Shown: one piece after another, positions 33,100 through 42,800 of the stretch | Layout of the letters: every line of letters starts with the position of its first letter | How positions within the stretch are numbered: position 1 is the first letter of the stretch | Translations under genes and position numbers: made by a program | The notes under the pieces: model-generated | What the model was told of the DNA's origin: nothing | Seen by the model: the letters and a program-made list of their open reading frames with translations, nothing else | Database searches by the model: none | From: an uncultured Holophagaceae bacterium | GTDB taxonomy: Bacteria > Acidobacteriota > Holophagae > Holophagales > Holophagaceae | Assembly: GCA_903857495.1 (NCBI GenBank) | Contig: CAIOFF010000017.1 | Span: forward strand, 62,001 to 126,000 | Direction of reading: 5' to 3' | Length of the DNA: 64,000 nt

Positions 33100-34908
33100 C
33101 TAGGCCCTCCGCCAGGCGAGGACCTTGGCGGTGGCGGCCAGACCTACGGCGGCGACCAGGGCCGCGTCCTCGGCCTCGCGCACCTGGGTGACGCTGCCGA
33201 AGGCCAGCAGCAGCTTCTTGGCGGTGGCGGGGCCGATCCCTGGGATCTGGGTCAGCTCCGTCTGCAGCGTCCGCTTGGCGCGCAGGGCCCGGTGGTAGCT
33301 GATGGCGAAGCGGTGGGCCTCGTCCCGGATGCGCTGGAGCAGCTGCAGCACCGGCGAGGACTTGGGAATCTTCAGCGGCGTGGCGGCGCCGGGTCGGAAG
33401 ACGAGCTCTTCCTTCTTGGCGAGGCTGGCCAGCTCCAGCTGTTCTAGGCCCAGCTCCTTCAGCGCGGCCTCGGCGGCGTGCAGCTGGCCCAGGCCGCCGT
33501 CGATGAGGACGAGGTCCGGGAAGTCCTGGCCTTCGTCTTTCATGCGCTTGTAGCGGCGGGTCACGGCCTCCTGCATGTTGGCGAAGTCGTCGTTCTGCTC
33601 GTTGGTCATCTTGAAGCGCCGGTAGCGCGCCTTGTCGGGGCTGCCGTCGCTGAACACCACACAGCTGGCCACCACCTCGCGGCCCTGGCCGTGGCTGATG
33701 TCGAAGCACTCCAGGCGGCGGGGCAGGTGGCTGAGGCCCAGGAAGGCCTGGAGCCCCTCCAGCACGGCCTCGTTGAGGCGGGCCGGCTCGAACTTGCGCT
33801 CCAGTGCCAGGCGGGCGTTCTCCTGGGCCATGCTCAGCAGGTCCACCTTCTCGCCCTTCTGGGGCACGTGGATGCGGACCTTGGTGCCCCGCAGGCCCGA
33901 GAGCCACTCGCGCAGCAGCTCCGATTCCTCGGGGTCCACCTCGGCGAGGATCCGGGCCGGGGGCGCATCGGCGCTGTAGACCCGCTGCAGCACGCCCGCC
34001 AGCACCTTGGCGTCGAAGGTCTCCACGTCGTCCAGCAGGTATTCCTGGCGACCCACCATGCGGCCCTCCCGCATGAGCAGCCGGTGCACGCAGCCCTGGC
34101 CATCCAGGACGGCGCTGCCGAAGATGTCCGTGTCGTCGAGGTCGGCGCTGGCGGCCTTCTGTCGCGTGAACCAGGCGTCCACCTGCTGCAGCGCGTCCCG
34201 GTGCTGGGCCGCCTGCTCGAAGGCGGCGGCCTCGGCGGCCATCCACATGGCGGCCTCCAGCCGGGCCTTCAGCTCCTCGCGCTTGCCCTCCAGGAACAGC
34301 CGGGCCTCCCGGGCCTGCTCGCGGTAGGCCTCCTGGCTGACGGCGGCGATGCAGGGCGCGGTGCAGCGGTGCAGCTGATACTTCAGGCAGGCCCGGCCCC
34401 GCTTGCCGTCGATCTCGATGTCGCAGTCGCGGATCTGGAAGAAGCGGGTGACCAGCTCCGCCGTGCGGTAGGCGGTGCTGGCGGGAAAGAAGGGGCCGAA
34501 GTAGAGGCTGCCGTCCTTGCGGAGCTTGCGGGTGACATAGACCTTGGGGAAGGCCTCCTTCCAGGTGAGCTTCACGTAGGGGTAGCTCTTGTCATCCCGC
34601 AGCAGGATGTTGAAGGGCGGGAAGTGCTCCTTGATGAGGTTGTTCTCGAGGACCAGGGCTTCCAGCTCGGTCTCGCAGACGATGAGTTCGATGTCCCAGA
34701 TCCGGGCCACCAGCCGGCGCGTCTTGGCGTCCAGGGACTTGTTCTGGAAGTAGGACTTCACGCGGTTCCGCAGCACCTTCGCCTTGCCCACGTAGAGCAG
34801 GTTTCCGCCCTCGTCCCGGTAGAGGTAGCAGCCGGGTCGCTGGGGCAGGTCCCCCAGCTTCCGCTTCAGGAAGGGGGACTTCTCCAGGTTGGTGCGGATC
34901 ACGGCCAT
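33100..34908 (-). CDS. uvrC: Excinuclease ABC subunit C
   Basis: This 602-residue nucleotide-excision repair nuclease makes the two incisions around a lesion loaded by UvrAB. The N-terminal GIY-YIG domain (PGCYLYRDEGGNLLYVGKAK) is followed by a Cys-containing segment (ACLKYQLHRCTAPC), a UVR-type helix around residue 200, the RNase H-like second nuclease domain (CFDISHGQG, DLVLIDGGLGQL) and tandem helix-hairpin-helix motifs at the C-terminus (LTQIPGIGPATAKKLLLAFG). Length and order match the family. It is followed on the same strand by no co-directional partner. Confidence 0.96.
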   Translation of the reverse strand: MAVIRTNLEKSPFLKRKLGDLPQRPGCYLYRDEGGNLLYVGKAKVLRNRVKSYFQNKSLDAKTRRLVARIWDIELIVCETELEALVLENNLIKEHFPPFNILLRDDKSYPYVKLTWKEAFPKVYVTRKLRKDGSLYFGPFFPASTAYRTAELVTRFFQIRDCDIEIDGKRGRACLKYQLHRCTAPCIAAVSQEAYREQAREARLFLEGKREELKARLEAAMWMAAEAAAFEQAAQHRDALQQVDAWFTRQKAASADLDDTDIFGSAVLDGQGCVHRLLMREGRMVGRQEYLLDDVETFDAKVLAGVLQRVYSADAPPARILAEVDPEESELLREWLSGLRGTKVRIHVPQKGEKVDLLSMAQENARLALERKFEPARLNEAVLEGLQAFLGLSHLPRRLECFDISHGQGREVVASCVVFSDGSPDKARYRRFKMTNEQNDDFANMQEAVTRRYKRMKDEGQDFPDLVLIDGGLGQLHAAEAALKELGLEQLELASLAKKEELVFRPGAATPLKIPKSSPVLQLLQRIRDEAHRFAISYHRALRAKRTLQTELTQIPGIGPATAKKLLLAFGSVTQVREAEDAALVAAVGLAATAKVLAWRRA

Positions 34909-34917
34909 GGCTCCGCC

Positions 34918-35019
34918 TCAGGACGGCTGGCCGGGCTTCTTGTCCTTCTTCAGGAAGATGAAGCCGAAGACCACCGCCGGGCCGAGCAGCATGAGGGCGA
35001 GCACGAGACTGTCAGGCAT
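34918..35019 (-). CDS. Very small single-pass membrane protein (33 aa)
   Basis: Between uvrC and the DUF1648 gene lies a 33-codon frame beginning MPDSLVLALMLLGPAVVF. It has one hydrophobic helix followed by a lysine-rich tail (FLKKDKKPGQPS), the expected form of a small membrane protein. It fits neatly in the gap, with 9 bases to uvrC and 11 to the upstream stop. A clear Shine-Dalgarno sequence is lacking, so translation is not certain. No family is recognised. Confidence 0.45.
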   Translation of the reverse strand: MPDSLVLALMLLGPAVVFGFIFLKKDKKPGQPS

Positions 35020-35030
35020 GGATCACACCA

Positions 35031-35678
35031 TCATCGAAGGCGGGGCAGGAGCGCCAGGAGCAGCAGGGGAAGGAGCAGCAGCCCCATGATGAGCCAGCTT
35101 GCGCCGTGGGCGAAATTAAGCGTCCAGCCCAGGCCCAGCGGCTTGGGCACCCAGAGCGCGGGATCGTCCGGATTCACGTAGAAGAGCCCCCACCGGTAGT
35201 GCCGGGTATCGATGGGCCCCAGGCCGTTCCGCTTCAGGTCCCAGAGCATGAGCCCCACGCCCACGGCCAGGAAGAGGAAGAACACGGCGAGGAGCAACCA
35301 CAGGCCCACCATGCCGACCCGGAGGATGGCCACCGGCGCCAGCATCAGCAGCTCCATGCCGGCGGTGACCAGGCCCCGAAGGGGCGCCATGGCCGCGCCC
35401 TTCCGGCCATCCGGATCCTGCTCCGTGCCAGTGAAGGCGTTGCCCGACACCAGCAGTAGCCCCCAGGCAAAGGCCGGAATCCCGAAAACCAGATAGGGGA
35501 GGCCGCGCAGAGGGGTCCAGCCGTTGGCGTGCCCGTGGCGGTCGAAGTGGCTGGGCAGGGGGTCGGGCAGGCCCTTCAGCAGCGTCGGCAGGAGCAGGAG
35601 CAGAACCACCGCCACCCCCAGGGGGAGCAGGTCCCAGCGGGAGAACCAGCGGGTGCGCGGGGGCTCGATCGGCGGCAT
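35031..35678 (-). CDS. DUF1648-domain membrane protein
   Basis: The 215-residue protein has the DUF1648 signature PSHFDRHGHANGW after a first membrane helix (LLPLGVAVVLLLLLPTLL). Further helices follow (YLVFGIPAFAWGLLLV, LLLAVFFLFLAVGVGLML and a hydrophobic C-terminal helix WLIMGLLLLPLLLLALL). DUF1648 proteins are membrane proteins of unclear role, some linked to immunity or signalling. The ATG at 35678 gives the N-terminal helix in the normal place. No operon partner is obvious beyond the 33-residue frame downstream. Confidence 0.8.
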   Translation of the reverse strand: MPPIEPPRTRWFSRWDLLPLGVAVVLLLLLPTLLKGLPDPLPSHFDRHGHANGWTPLRGLPYLVFGIPAFAWGLLLVSGNAFTGTEQDPDGRKGAAMAPLRGLVTAGMELLMLAPVAILRVGMVGLWLLLAVFFLFLAVGVGLMLWDLKRNGLGPIDTRHYRWGLFYVNPDDPALWVPKPLGLGWTLNFAHGASWLIMGLLLLPLLLLALLPRLR

Positions 35679-35792
35679 GCCCCCAGGTTATCCGGTCCGA
35701 GACAGCTTGGCCTCCTGAGCCGCCTGACCCCGCAGCCCTTGACTGCTTGCATAAAATAGGATTAATGAAATAAATTTCCTTGGAGTTCCTTC

Positions 35793-36338
35793 TTGAAGGG
35801 CAAGCCGTTTTCACCAGAGGCCCAGGCCGAAGTCTGGGGCGGTGCCGTCCTCGGCGTGGCCGAGGGGCTGGCTGCCCACGGCATCCCGTGGCAGGGCGTC
35901 CTGCAGCTGCTGGGGGAAGCGGGCCTCGGCCTGCCAAAGGCCGAGGCTTGGGTGCCGCTCGAGGCGAACCTTGCCTTCCACGCGGCCGTGGAGCGGGCCC
36001 ATGGCCGTCCTGCCCTGAGGGTCATGGGGCGGGCGATTCCGGACACCGCCCGCTTCGCGCCAGACATGGACACCCTCGACCGGGCGCTCCGGGTGCTTGC
36101 CATCGCCTACCAGGTGAACCACCGGGGTGCGGGCATCGGCGGCTACTACTGCACCATGGACCGGCCGCAGCGCGCGGAAGTGGTCTGCGAGAACCCCTAT
36201 CCCTGTGACCTGGACTGGGGCATTCTCGAGCGCCTGGCGGAGCACTATGGCGGGTCTCGCGCCGTGGTCAGTCACCGGCCAGGCGCGGACTGCCGCCGCC
36301 AGGGCGCCAAGGCCTGCGTGTTTGATCTACGCTGGTAG
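35793..36338 (+). CDS. Hypothetical cytoplasmic protein with TTG start
   Basis: The 181-residue protein starts most likely at a TTG at 35793, nine bases after GGAG. No ATG occurs at a comparable position. It is alpha/beta with a middle helix (DTLDRALRVLAIAYQVNHRG) and a C-terminal part rich in Cys and aromatic residues (GGYYCTMDRP, VVCENPYPCDLDWG, PGADCRRQGAKACVF). The five cysteines and the late helices recall small-ligand-binding V4R/haem-NO-like domains, but I cannot claim that relation. The stop is followed two bases later by the metallo-beta-lactamase gene, so they are likely co-transcribed. Confidence 0.65.
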   Translation: MKGKPFSPEAQAEVWGGAVLGVAEGLAAHGIPWQGVLQLLGEAGLGLPKAEAWVPLEANLAFHAAVERAHGRPALRVMGRAIPDTARFAPDMDTLDRALRVLAIAYQVNHRGAGIGGYYCTMDRPQRAEVVCENPYPCDLDWGILERLAEHYGGSRAVVSHRPGADCRRQGAKACVFDLRW

Positions 36339-36339
36339 G

Positions 36340-36963
36340 ATGCTGCGCCTCGAATCCTTCCCCGTCGGCCCCCTGGGCTGCAACTGCACCCTGCTCTGGG
36401 AGCCCGCCACGGGGCTCGGGCTGGTGGTGGACCCCGGCGGTGATGGGGCCAAGATCCGCAAGCGGGTCGAGACCCTGGGCTTCCGGGTCACGGCCCTGCT
36501 CCACACCCACGCCCATTTCGATCATGTGGGCGCCACGCGGGAGCTGCAGGACCTCTGGCAGTGTCCGGCGCACCTGCACGGCGACGATGGGTTCCTGATC
36601 GAGGCCCTGCCCCAGCAGACGGCGCGGTTCGGGATGCCTGCCATCCCGCAGCCGGACATGGTGGACCTTGGCGCGGGCGATCGGCACCTGGACCTCACCA
36701 CCCTGCACACGCCGGGCCACACGCCCGGCTCCTGCTGCTTCCACGGCGCCTTCGAGCAGGGCCAGGTGGTGCTGGCGGGAGACACCCTCTTCCGCGGCGG
36801 CGTCGGTCGGACTGACCTGTGGGGCGGCAGTTGGGAGCTGCTGGAGCAGAGCATCCGCCGGGAGCTCTATGTGCTCGACGGTGGGACCCTCGTCATTCCC
36901 GGCCACGGGCCTGCCACCACCATCGGCGAAGAGGCGGAGACAAATCCCTACGTCAGGCGCTAG
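36340..36963 (+). CDS. Metallo-beta-lactamase-fold hydrolase (glyoxalase II-like)
   Basis: This 207-residue binuclear-zinc hydrolase has the motif HTHAHFDH (residues 55-62), then LHTPGHTPGS, the bridging Asp in VVLAGDTLF, and the last His in VIPGHGPATT. Size and motif order fit the YcbL/glyoxalase II-like branch, which cleaves thioesters such as S-lactoylglutathione or similar. The substrate is not established. The start ATG follows the stop of the previous gene after one base. The partner in front may help define the substrate. Confidence 0.9.
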   Translation: MLRLESFPVGPLGCNCTLLWEPATGLGLVVDPGGDGAKIRKRVETLGFRVTALLHTHAHFDHVGATRELQDLWQCPAHLHGDDGFLIEALPQQTARFGMPAIPQPDMVDLGAGDRHLDLTTLHTPGHTPGSCCFHGAFEQGQVVLAGDTLFRGGVGRTDLWGGSWELLEQSIRRELYVLDGGTLVIPGHGPATTIGEEAETNPYVRR

Positions 36964-37013
36964 CGGCGCCCCAGGAGCCGTCCGGCCGAAGCTTGGCCAG
37001 GCTTGAGAGGCCC

Positions 37014-39707
37014 CTACCTCTCAGACGCGGCTGCCAGCTCGCTCCAGAGGGAGGCCTGCCAGTAGGAGGCCAGGGCGGCGAGCTTCTCTTCGTCGTTGCC
37101 TTCCCGGCGGGCGTTGGCGATCTGGTAGGCCAGACGCGCGGGCGTGGGCACGAACCCCGCTGAAGCCTTGGCCCGGGCGGCGGCCTCCCGGGCATTCCGC
37201 CGGGCCAGGTCCAACTGGGCGGTGAGCGCCCGGCGGTTCTCCAGCACCACGCCTCCGCGAGCGTCGAATCCGGCCCCGAGCGAGTACCACTTGTTGACCA
37301 GCTTGGCCCCGTCCAGGAAGGCATAGCCGGCCGCGGCGAGGCGGATGAGCTTGGCGCCATCGCTGGACCTGTCCTGGCTTTCGGCCAGCATCTTGGCCTT
37401 CTGGGCGAGGTAATAGTCCGCTTCGCGGTTGGCGATCAGGGCCTTGGCCTCCTCGATGGAGAGCCCCTTGCCCTTGGCCACTTCCTCCGTGATCAGCGCA
37501 TCGAAGTAGGCGAGCACGGCCGTGGCCAGCGAGGCGTAGCTGGTGACGGCCCGGCTCACGGATCGGGTGCTGAGGGACTTGGCCTCGCCTTCCTCCGCGA
37601 TGAAATCCTGCATGTCCCGGGTGAACTCAAGCTGGACCTTCGACAGGTCGTAGTAGATCAGGGGCAGGGTGATCCGGGTCATGAGGGACTCGACGTTCTC
37701 GCCCTTGAGCTGACCCTTCTTTTCCTGGATCTTCTTGAGCACGGCCACGGCGGGAGTGGCGAAGTCATCGGCGATCAGGGCGGCCGCCCGCGCCTTCACA
37801 TAGGTGGCGCAGACACTTGAGCTGGTCAGCTGCCCGCCGCGGGTCTGGCGCAGGGCCTTGATCTCCAGCTGCTGCCCGTAGGCCGTGACCTCGCTGCTGA
37901 TGGAGGCAGCGCTCTGGATGGCCGCGACCAGGCCGCCCTGGTCGCCCTTGAACATGTGGGCGTAGGCCGAGACGGTCTGGGTGGCACCCGCGAAGGCGCT
38001 CACCGTGTGGACATAGCCCTGCAGGGCGGGCATGAGGAAGCCGTTGCGCTCATCGCGCTTGGCGGTCTCGAAGGCCTTCTCTGCTTCGGCCATGAGGTGG
38101 GCGTAGATCGGGGCAGGAACCCCAGTGGCCTTGACCTCATTCCGGAGCCGGGCCGCCTCGCGCTCGACCTGGGACTTCCAGCTCGCCAGCTTCGTGCGGA
38201 GGAGGGTCTGGGTCGCCAGAGCCGGCTCCATCTCAGCCTCGGCGATGGGCTCGGTGCGGGGCAGCTTGTCCCGGGTGAGGAACTCGTAGGCCTCGTGGAT
38301 GTCCCCGATCTCCTTGACCTCCAGGCCCAGCTTCTGGCCCACCAGCAGGAGGTCCACATCCTGCCCGGTCTTCTGGTCCTTGTGGTTGCGGCAGCCCAGG
38401 GGGAAGCCGAAGCGCTTGATGCCCGCCTGCTTGGCGCCCTCCATCTTCTGGACAATGCCGGTCACGGGGCCCGCGGTGCCGTCCGGGTTGATGGTCCCGG
38501 TCATGGTGGTGTCCTGGGGGATGGACTTCCCCCTCAGGAGGGCCAGCATTGCGGCGGTGGTCAGCATGCCGGCGGAAGGACCGTCCGTATGCCCGGACAC
38601 ATGGACATTGAACTCGCAGTCCGAGATGGAGGCTCCCAGCGTCCGGGTCGCGTTGAAGGCGGCCAGCCAGACGGCGGTGCGCCACTGGTTTCCGCCGCCA
38701 CCGGCGAACTCCTCGGAGACGCCGACCGAGACGGTTCCGGTGCGGTTGGGGCTCACGCGGATGCGGGCGGGGGCGGTCCCTCCGGTGGCGTTGGCTCCCG
38801 GCTGCCCGGAATACCAGACGAACTGGACGGTGGCCTCCCGGGTCTCCGAGAGGATGGTGCTGCCGCCCCCCGGGAGGTCGGGAAGCTCCCAGCCAAAGGC
38901 CTTGGTGAGGCCCCACAGGGCCAGCCCACAGAGTCCCACCAGGGCGGCACCCCGAAGGGCGAGTGTCCGCCGCGTCGTCCCTTTTGGCTTGGCTGTAACT
39001 TCGGCAGGGGGGGCTTCGGCGACGGGCGGGAGTATGGCCTGGGCTCTCGTGCGGATCTCGCGCAGCTCAAGCTTGAAGGAGGCGATCTCCAGCACGTCAC
39101 CGGGCTGCCAGAGCCACTCCGTGATGCGGTCCTGGCCATGCTTGGTTCCGTTGGTGCTGCCGAGATCCTTCAGCCGGACCTCGGCCCCGTCGAAGAGGAT
39201 CTCTGCGTGGGTCGAGGAGCACCGGACATCCGGCAGGACGATGTCCCCCTCGGCCCGGCCGATCACCGTGCGCGCCCGGAAGATCTCCTCGGTGCGGGGG
39301 GGCTGGTCTGGCGCATGAATGATCAGGAAGTAGGACGGCTCGGGTGCCGCGGCCATGACCTCCTTGTCGACGACCAGGGTGCCCTTGGGTCCCAGCAGCG
39401 GGGCGGCACTGAGATCCTCGAGGGTCAGCTCGTGACCTCCGATCTGCACCTTGGTCCCCGGCAGCCAGACCAGGTCGGTCACGGGCTTCCCCTCCAGCAG
39501 GGTGCCATTGGTGCTGCCAAGATCCCGGAGGCGCAGGGTCGCCCCCTCCAGGAGCAGCTCCGCATGGGTAGAGGAGCAGAGCGGGTCCTGCAGCAGGATG
39601 TCCCCATTCACGCGGCCGATCATCGTGCGCGGCTTGAGGATCGCCTGAGTGCTCGGGGGCACGCCGCCCGGCGTGTGGATGGTGACAACGAAGGCCGCAG
39701 CAGTCAT
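37014..39707 (-). CDS. FHA-FHA-transmembrane-Lon protease fusion
   Basis: The 897-residue protein has two N-terminal FHA domains (residues 5-97 and 125-217), each with the phosphothreonine-binding pattern GR, SSTHAE and GSTNGT. A basic linker and one membrane helix (LALRGAALVGLCGLALWGL) follow at about 251-270. Next comes a Lon-type (S16) proteolytic domain: catalytic S378 in DGPSAG and K421 in IVQKMEG, exactly 43 residues apart as in E. coli Lon S679/K722. The last 400 residues are helical. The AAA ATPase module of normal Lon is absent. Topology would put FHA inside and the protease outside. It is last gene of the caspase operon. Confidence 0.88.
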   Translation of the reverse strand: MTAAAFVVTIHTPGGVPPSTQAILKPRTMIGRVNGDILLQDPLCSSTHAELLLEGATLRLRDLGSTNGTLLEGKPVTDLVWLPGTKVQIGGHELTLEDLSAAPLLGPKGTLVVDKEVMAAAPEPSYFLIIHAPDQPPRTEEIFRARTVIGRAEGDIVLPDVRCSSTHAEILFDGAEVRLKDLGSTNGTKHGQDRITEWLWQPGDVLEIASFKLELREIRTRAQAILPPVAEAPPAEVTAKPKGTTRRTLALRGAALVGLCGLALWGLTKAFGWELPDLPGGGSTILSETREATVQFVWYSGQPGANATGGTAPARIRVSPNRTGTVSVGVSEEFAGGGGNQWRTAVWLAAFNATRTLGASISDCEFNVHVSGHTDGPSAGMLTTAAMLALLRGKSIPQDTTMTGTINPDGTAGPVTGIVQKMEGAKQAGIKRFGFPLGCRNHKDQKTGQDVDLLLVGQKLGLEVKEIGDIHEAYEFLTRDKLPRTEPIAEAEMEPALATQTLLRTKLASWKSQVEREAARLRNEVKATGVPAPIYAHLMAEAEKAFETAKRDERNGFLMPALQGYVHTVSAFAGATQTVSAYAHMFKGDQGGLVAAIQSAASISSEVTAYGQQLEIKALRQTRGGQLTSSSVCATYVKARAAALIADDFATPAVAVLKKIQEKKGQLKGENVESLMTRITLPLIYYDLSKVQLEFTRDMQDFIAEEGEAKSLSTRSVSRAVTSYASLATAVLAYFDALITEEVAKGKGLSIEEAKALIANREADYYLAQKAKMLAESQDRSSDGAKLIRLAAAGYAFLDGAKLVNKWYSLGAGFDARGGVVLENRRALTAQLDLARRNAREAAARAKASAGFVPTPARLAYQIANARREGNDEEKLAALASYWQASLWSELAAASER

Positions 39708-39834
39708 GCCTCTTCCTTGGGGTCTCGGCTCGCGCCGTCAATGGGGGTGGATCCTGCAAGATTAGCGCGAGAGGGCCACCCTCAGGGAAGGCGCGTTCCG
39801 GGACAGCGTCTTAAACCTGGCGGGACTGCGGCGA

Positions 39835-42800
39835 TCAGAGCTCCGAGAAGGCCAGGGGGAAATCAGAGACCTCGGTGCTCTTCTGGGTGGCCGGGGCCTG
39901 GGTTCCCTTGGTCAGTTCCTTCACCCTCTGGGTGATGTAGGCATCTAGCGCCGTGAAAGTGATGAAGCCCTGCCGGTCCTTCCCGGCCTTGCCCTTCAGG
40001 CCCTCCACCAGGGCCTTGGTGAAGGCCCCGTTGTTCCAGGCGGGGTGCTCCTGGGACTTCTGGCCGGGGCGGGAGGAGGTGATGACCACCAGCCCCTGGC
40101 CGCCATCCTTGAGGTCCTGGAGGAACTGCCGCAGGTCGGGGACGCCCCGCATGGCGGTCCCGGTGACATTCCCGGCGTGGCACGTGTCCATGAAGAGGAT
40201 GCGGGTGCCGGTGAGCCGCGCCAGCGTGGAGTGGATCTCCGAGCCCGGGATCATGGTCCGCTTCACCGCCTCGATGCTGGCGTCGTAGGGCAGGTAGTAG
40301 TAGTTCCCGGTGACGGCGTCGTTGATGCCGTGACCCGCCAGGAACACGATGACCATGTCCCGCTGGGTGGCCTGCCGCTGGATCCACTCCAGGTCGTCCA
40401 TGATGTTGTCGCGGGTGGCCTGGTCATCGGTGCGGACCCTGACGACCACGTCCCGGTACAGCTTGCCCTTCTGCAGGCTCATGGCCTCGGCGAAGTCCTT
40501 GGCGTCCTTCGAGGGATAGGTGAGCGTGATGTTCTTGTCCTTGTAGTTGCTCACGCCCACGGCCAGGAGGTAGAGGGTGGGCGGGCCTGCCGCCGCGGCG
40601 GTGGCGCCCTTCGCGGGTGTCTCCCAGTGCAGCTTCACCAGGGAGGGGTCGCTGGTGGCGTAGGGCGTCTCGGCATAGGCCATGACCGTGCAGTCCTTGG
40701 AGGGCAGGGTCAGGCTGAAATACTGGGTGTCCTCGGCCAGTCCCCGAGCGCCAGCGCCCGGAGTCACGGCTGGCGTCACTCTCTCGGCCTTCACCTCCTG
40801 GGCGTCCACGAGGATCCGGATGGCCGGCGGCGGGCTCTTGGGATCCCCGGTCACCCTCACGCCGAGCTGCACCACATTGGCGCGGATGAGGGCATTGTGC
40901 TGGGGCTCGATGATCGAGATCCGGGGCTTCGCCGCCTGGACCACCGAGCCGCGGGTCGCAGCCACCGGGGTGCTGGCCCCATCGAACCTGAGCCGGAGCA
41001 GCGCGGGCTTGCCCGCTCCGGAAGAGCCTTCGGGGAGCACCGAGATCTGACAGTCCCGAGGCGGCAGGGGCAGGCTGACCTCGAGCACCTGGCCCACGGG
41101 GTAGGGCGGGCTGAGGGGGCCCCCTGCGGGAGACTGGGGGACAACGTCGACGGGAGCGCCAGCCACGAAGACCTGCAGCCGCGTGACCTCTGTGCCGGGA
41201 GTGCCACCAACCTTCACGGAGAGCTGGACCTCCGGCCCCTTGAAACGTGACCCATCCCCAGGCGAGAGAACTTGCAGGCTGGGGAGGCCGGGCTGTGCAG
41301 GACGGGAGGCTGTCGCGGGCGAAGCCGTGCCTGCATTTCGAGGGGCCGCCTTGCGGGCGGAGTCAGCAGCGGGATCCCGCCAGCGGAGGCGCCCCTTGGC
41401 ATCCACCTCCATGGCCGCCGCGGATCCCTGGGGACTGCCTTCAAGGATCCGGCTCGTCTGCTCCCCGGCCCTCACCTTGCCGAATTCCGTTCCCACCGTG
41501 CCTCCTGCGAGGGGTGCCTCGCCTGGCACCAGGCCGGCATGGGCCGGGGCAGGGGACTTGGTGGAGGGCGTGAGCTGGCTCTTCCACTGGAGCTTCGCCA
41601 CCGCGGGGGCACTGCTGGCATGGTCCGTGTCGGCGACCAGCATCAGGGTGCTGTCCCAGCCTGGCACCTCGATGCGGCAGTGGTAGGTCTCGCCGTTGAC
41701 CCAGCCCAGGGCGGAATCGAAGGGCGCGCCATTGGCGCGGGTGATGTTCCGGAAAGCGACGGGCACGCCATCCAGCAGGGCGTGGACGAGGGTGACCGGC
41801 TGGCCGGGCGGGGAGCTGACCCGGAAGGACACGACGAGGGAAGGCGACTGGAGGAACACCTTCCCCGCAGGACTCAGCAGGGTGACCGTGGGAGGGATCA
41901 CCTTCAGGTCCTGGGCGGTCTTCGAGCTCCTCTGCAGCGACAAGAGGGCCGGTTCACTGGAGCCGCCCGGGCTGTCTGCCTGCAGCAGGATGGTCGTATC
42001 CCGGTCCGACAGCTGGACCCTGCAGGTGTAGCGGCGGCCACTCTGGAAGCTCGCACCGATGGAGCCTTCCGAGGGTGTGGCAGCGGCGCCGGGGGAGGGT
42101 GTAAAGGTGAGGTGCGCGGGGTGGCCCCCGGCCAGGATCCGGATCCGGGACACGGGTCGCTCGGGCGGGAAGGTCACCTGAAAGGCCAGGTCCACGCCGC
42201 CCGACGCCACCTTGGCGCCCTGCCCCGGGCTCAGGATGGTGAGGACCGGCAGCTCCTCGAGGGGTCTCGACGCTAGCCGTGGCGGAACCGCGACGGACCA
42301 GCGGGCCAGGGCCCTGCCGCCTTCGGTGACGGCCAGCAGGGCCCCGCTGCTCATGGAGAACGCCAGCGAGAGGATGGGTTCGTCCACCGTGAGCGTGCGG
42401 GAGGCGGGGGTGCTCCGCTCCAGTCCCGAAAAGGCCTGCAGCGTCCGTCCCGAAGCGACCAGCAGTCCAGAGGCATCCGAGGCGAAGGTCAGCAGCGCGA
42501 CCTCCCGGCCCGCGAGATCGGGATCCAGCTGCTTGAGGGTCTGCCCATCGGAAAGCCGCTTCAGCAGCAGTCTGCCGTTCTTTCCGCCCACCGCCAGGGA
42601 CCGGGCATCGGGAGCATAGGCGAGGGCCGAAACCTGAAAGTCCAAGGTCCACGTCTGCTTCAGGGCGAAGCCGGGGACCTCGCGGACCTCCAGGGTCTTT
42701 CCCGCGGCCAGGACAACGGTATTCCCCGCGGGGGCGAACCGGATGGACGTGCCGGGGGATCCCGCTGCTGACCAGACGGTGGCGCCCGTGCGGGGGTTCA

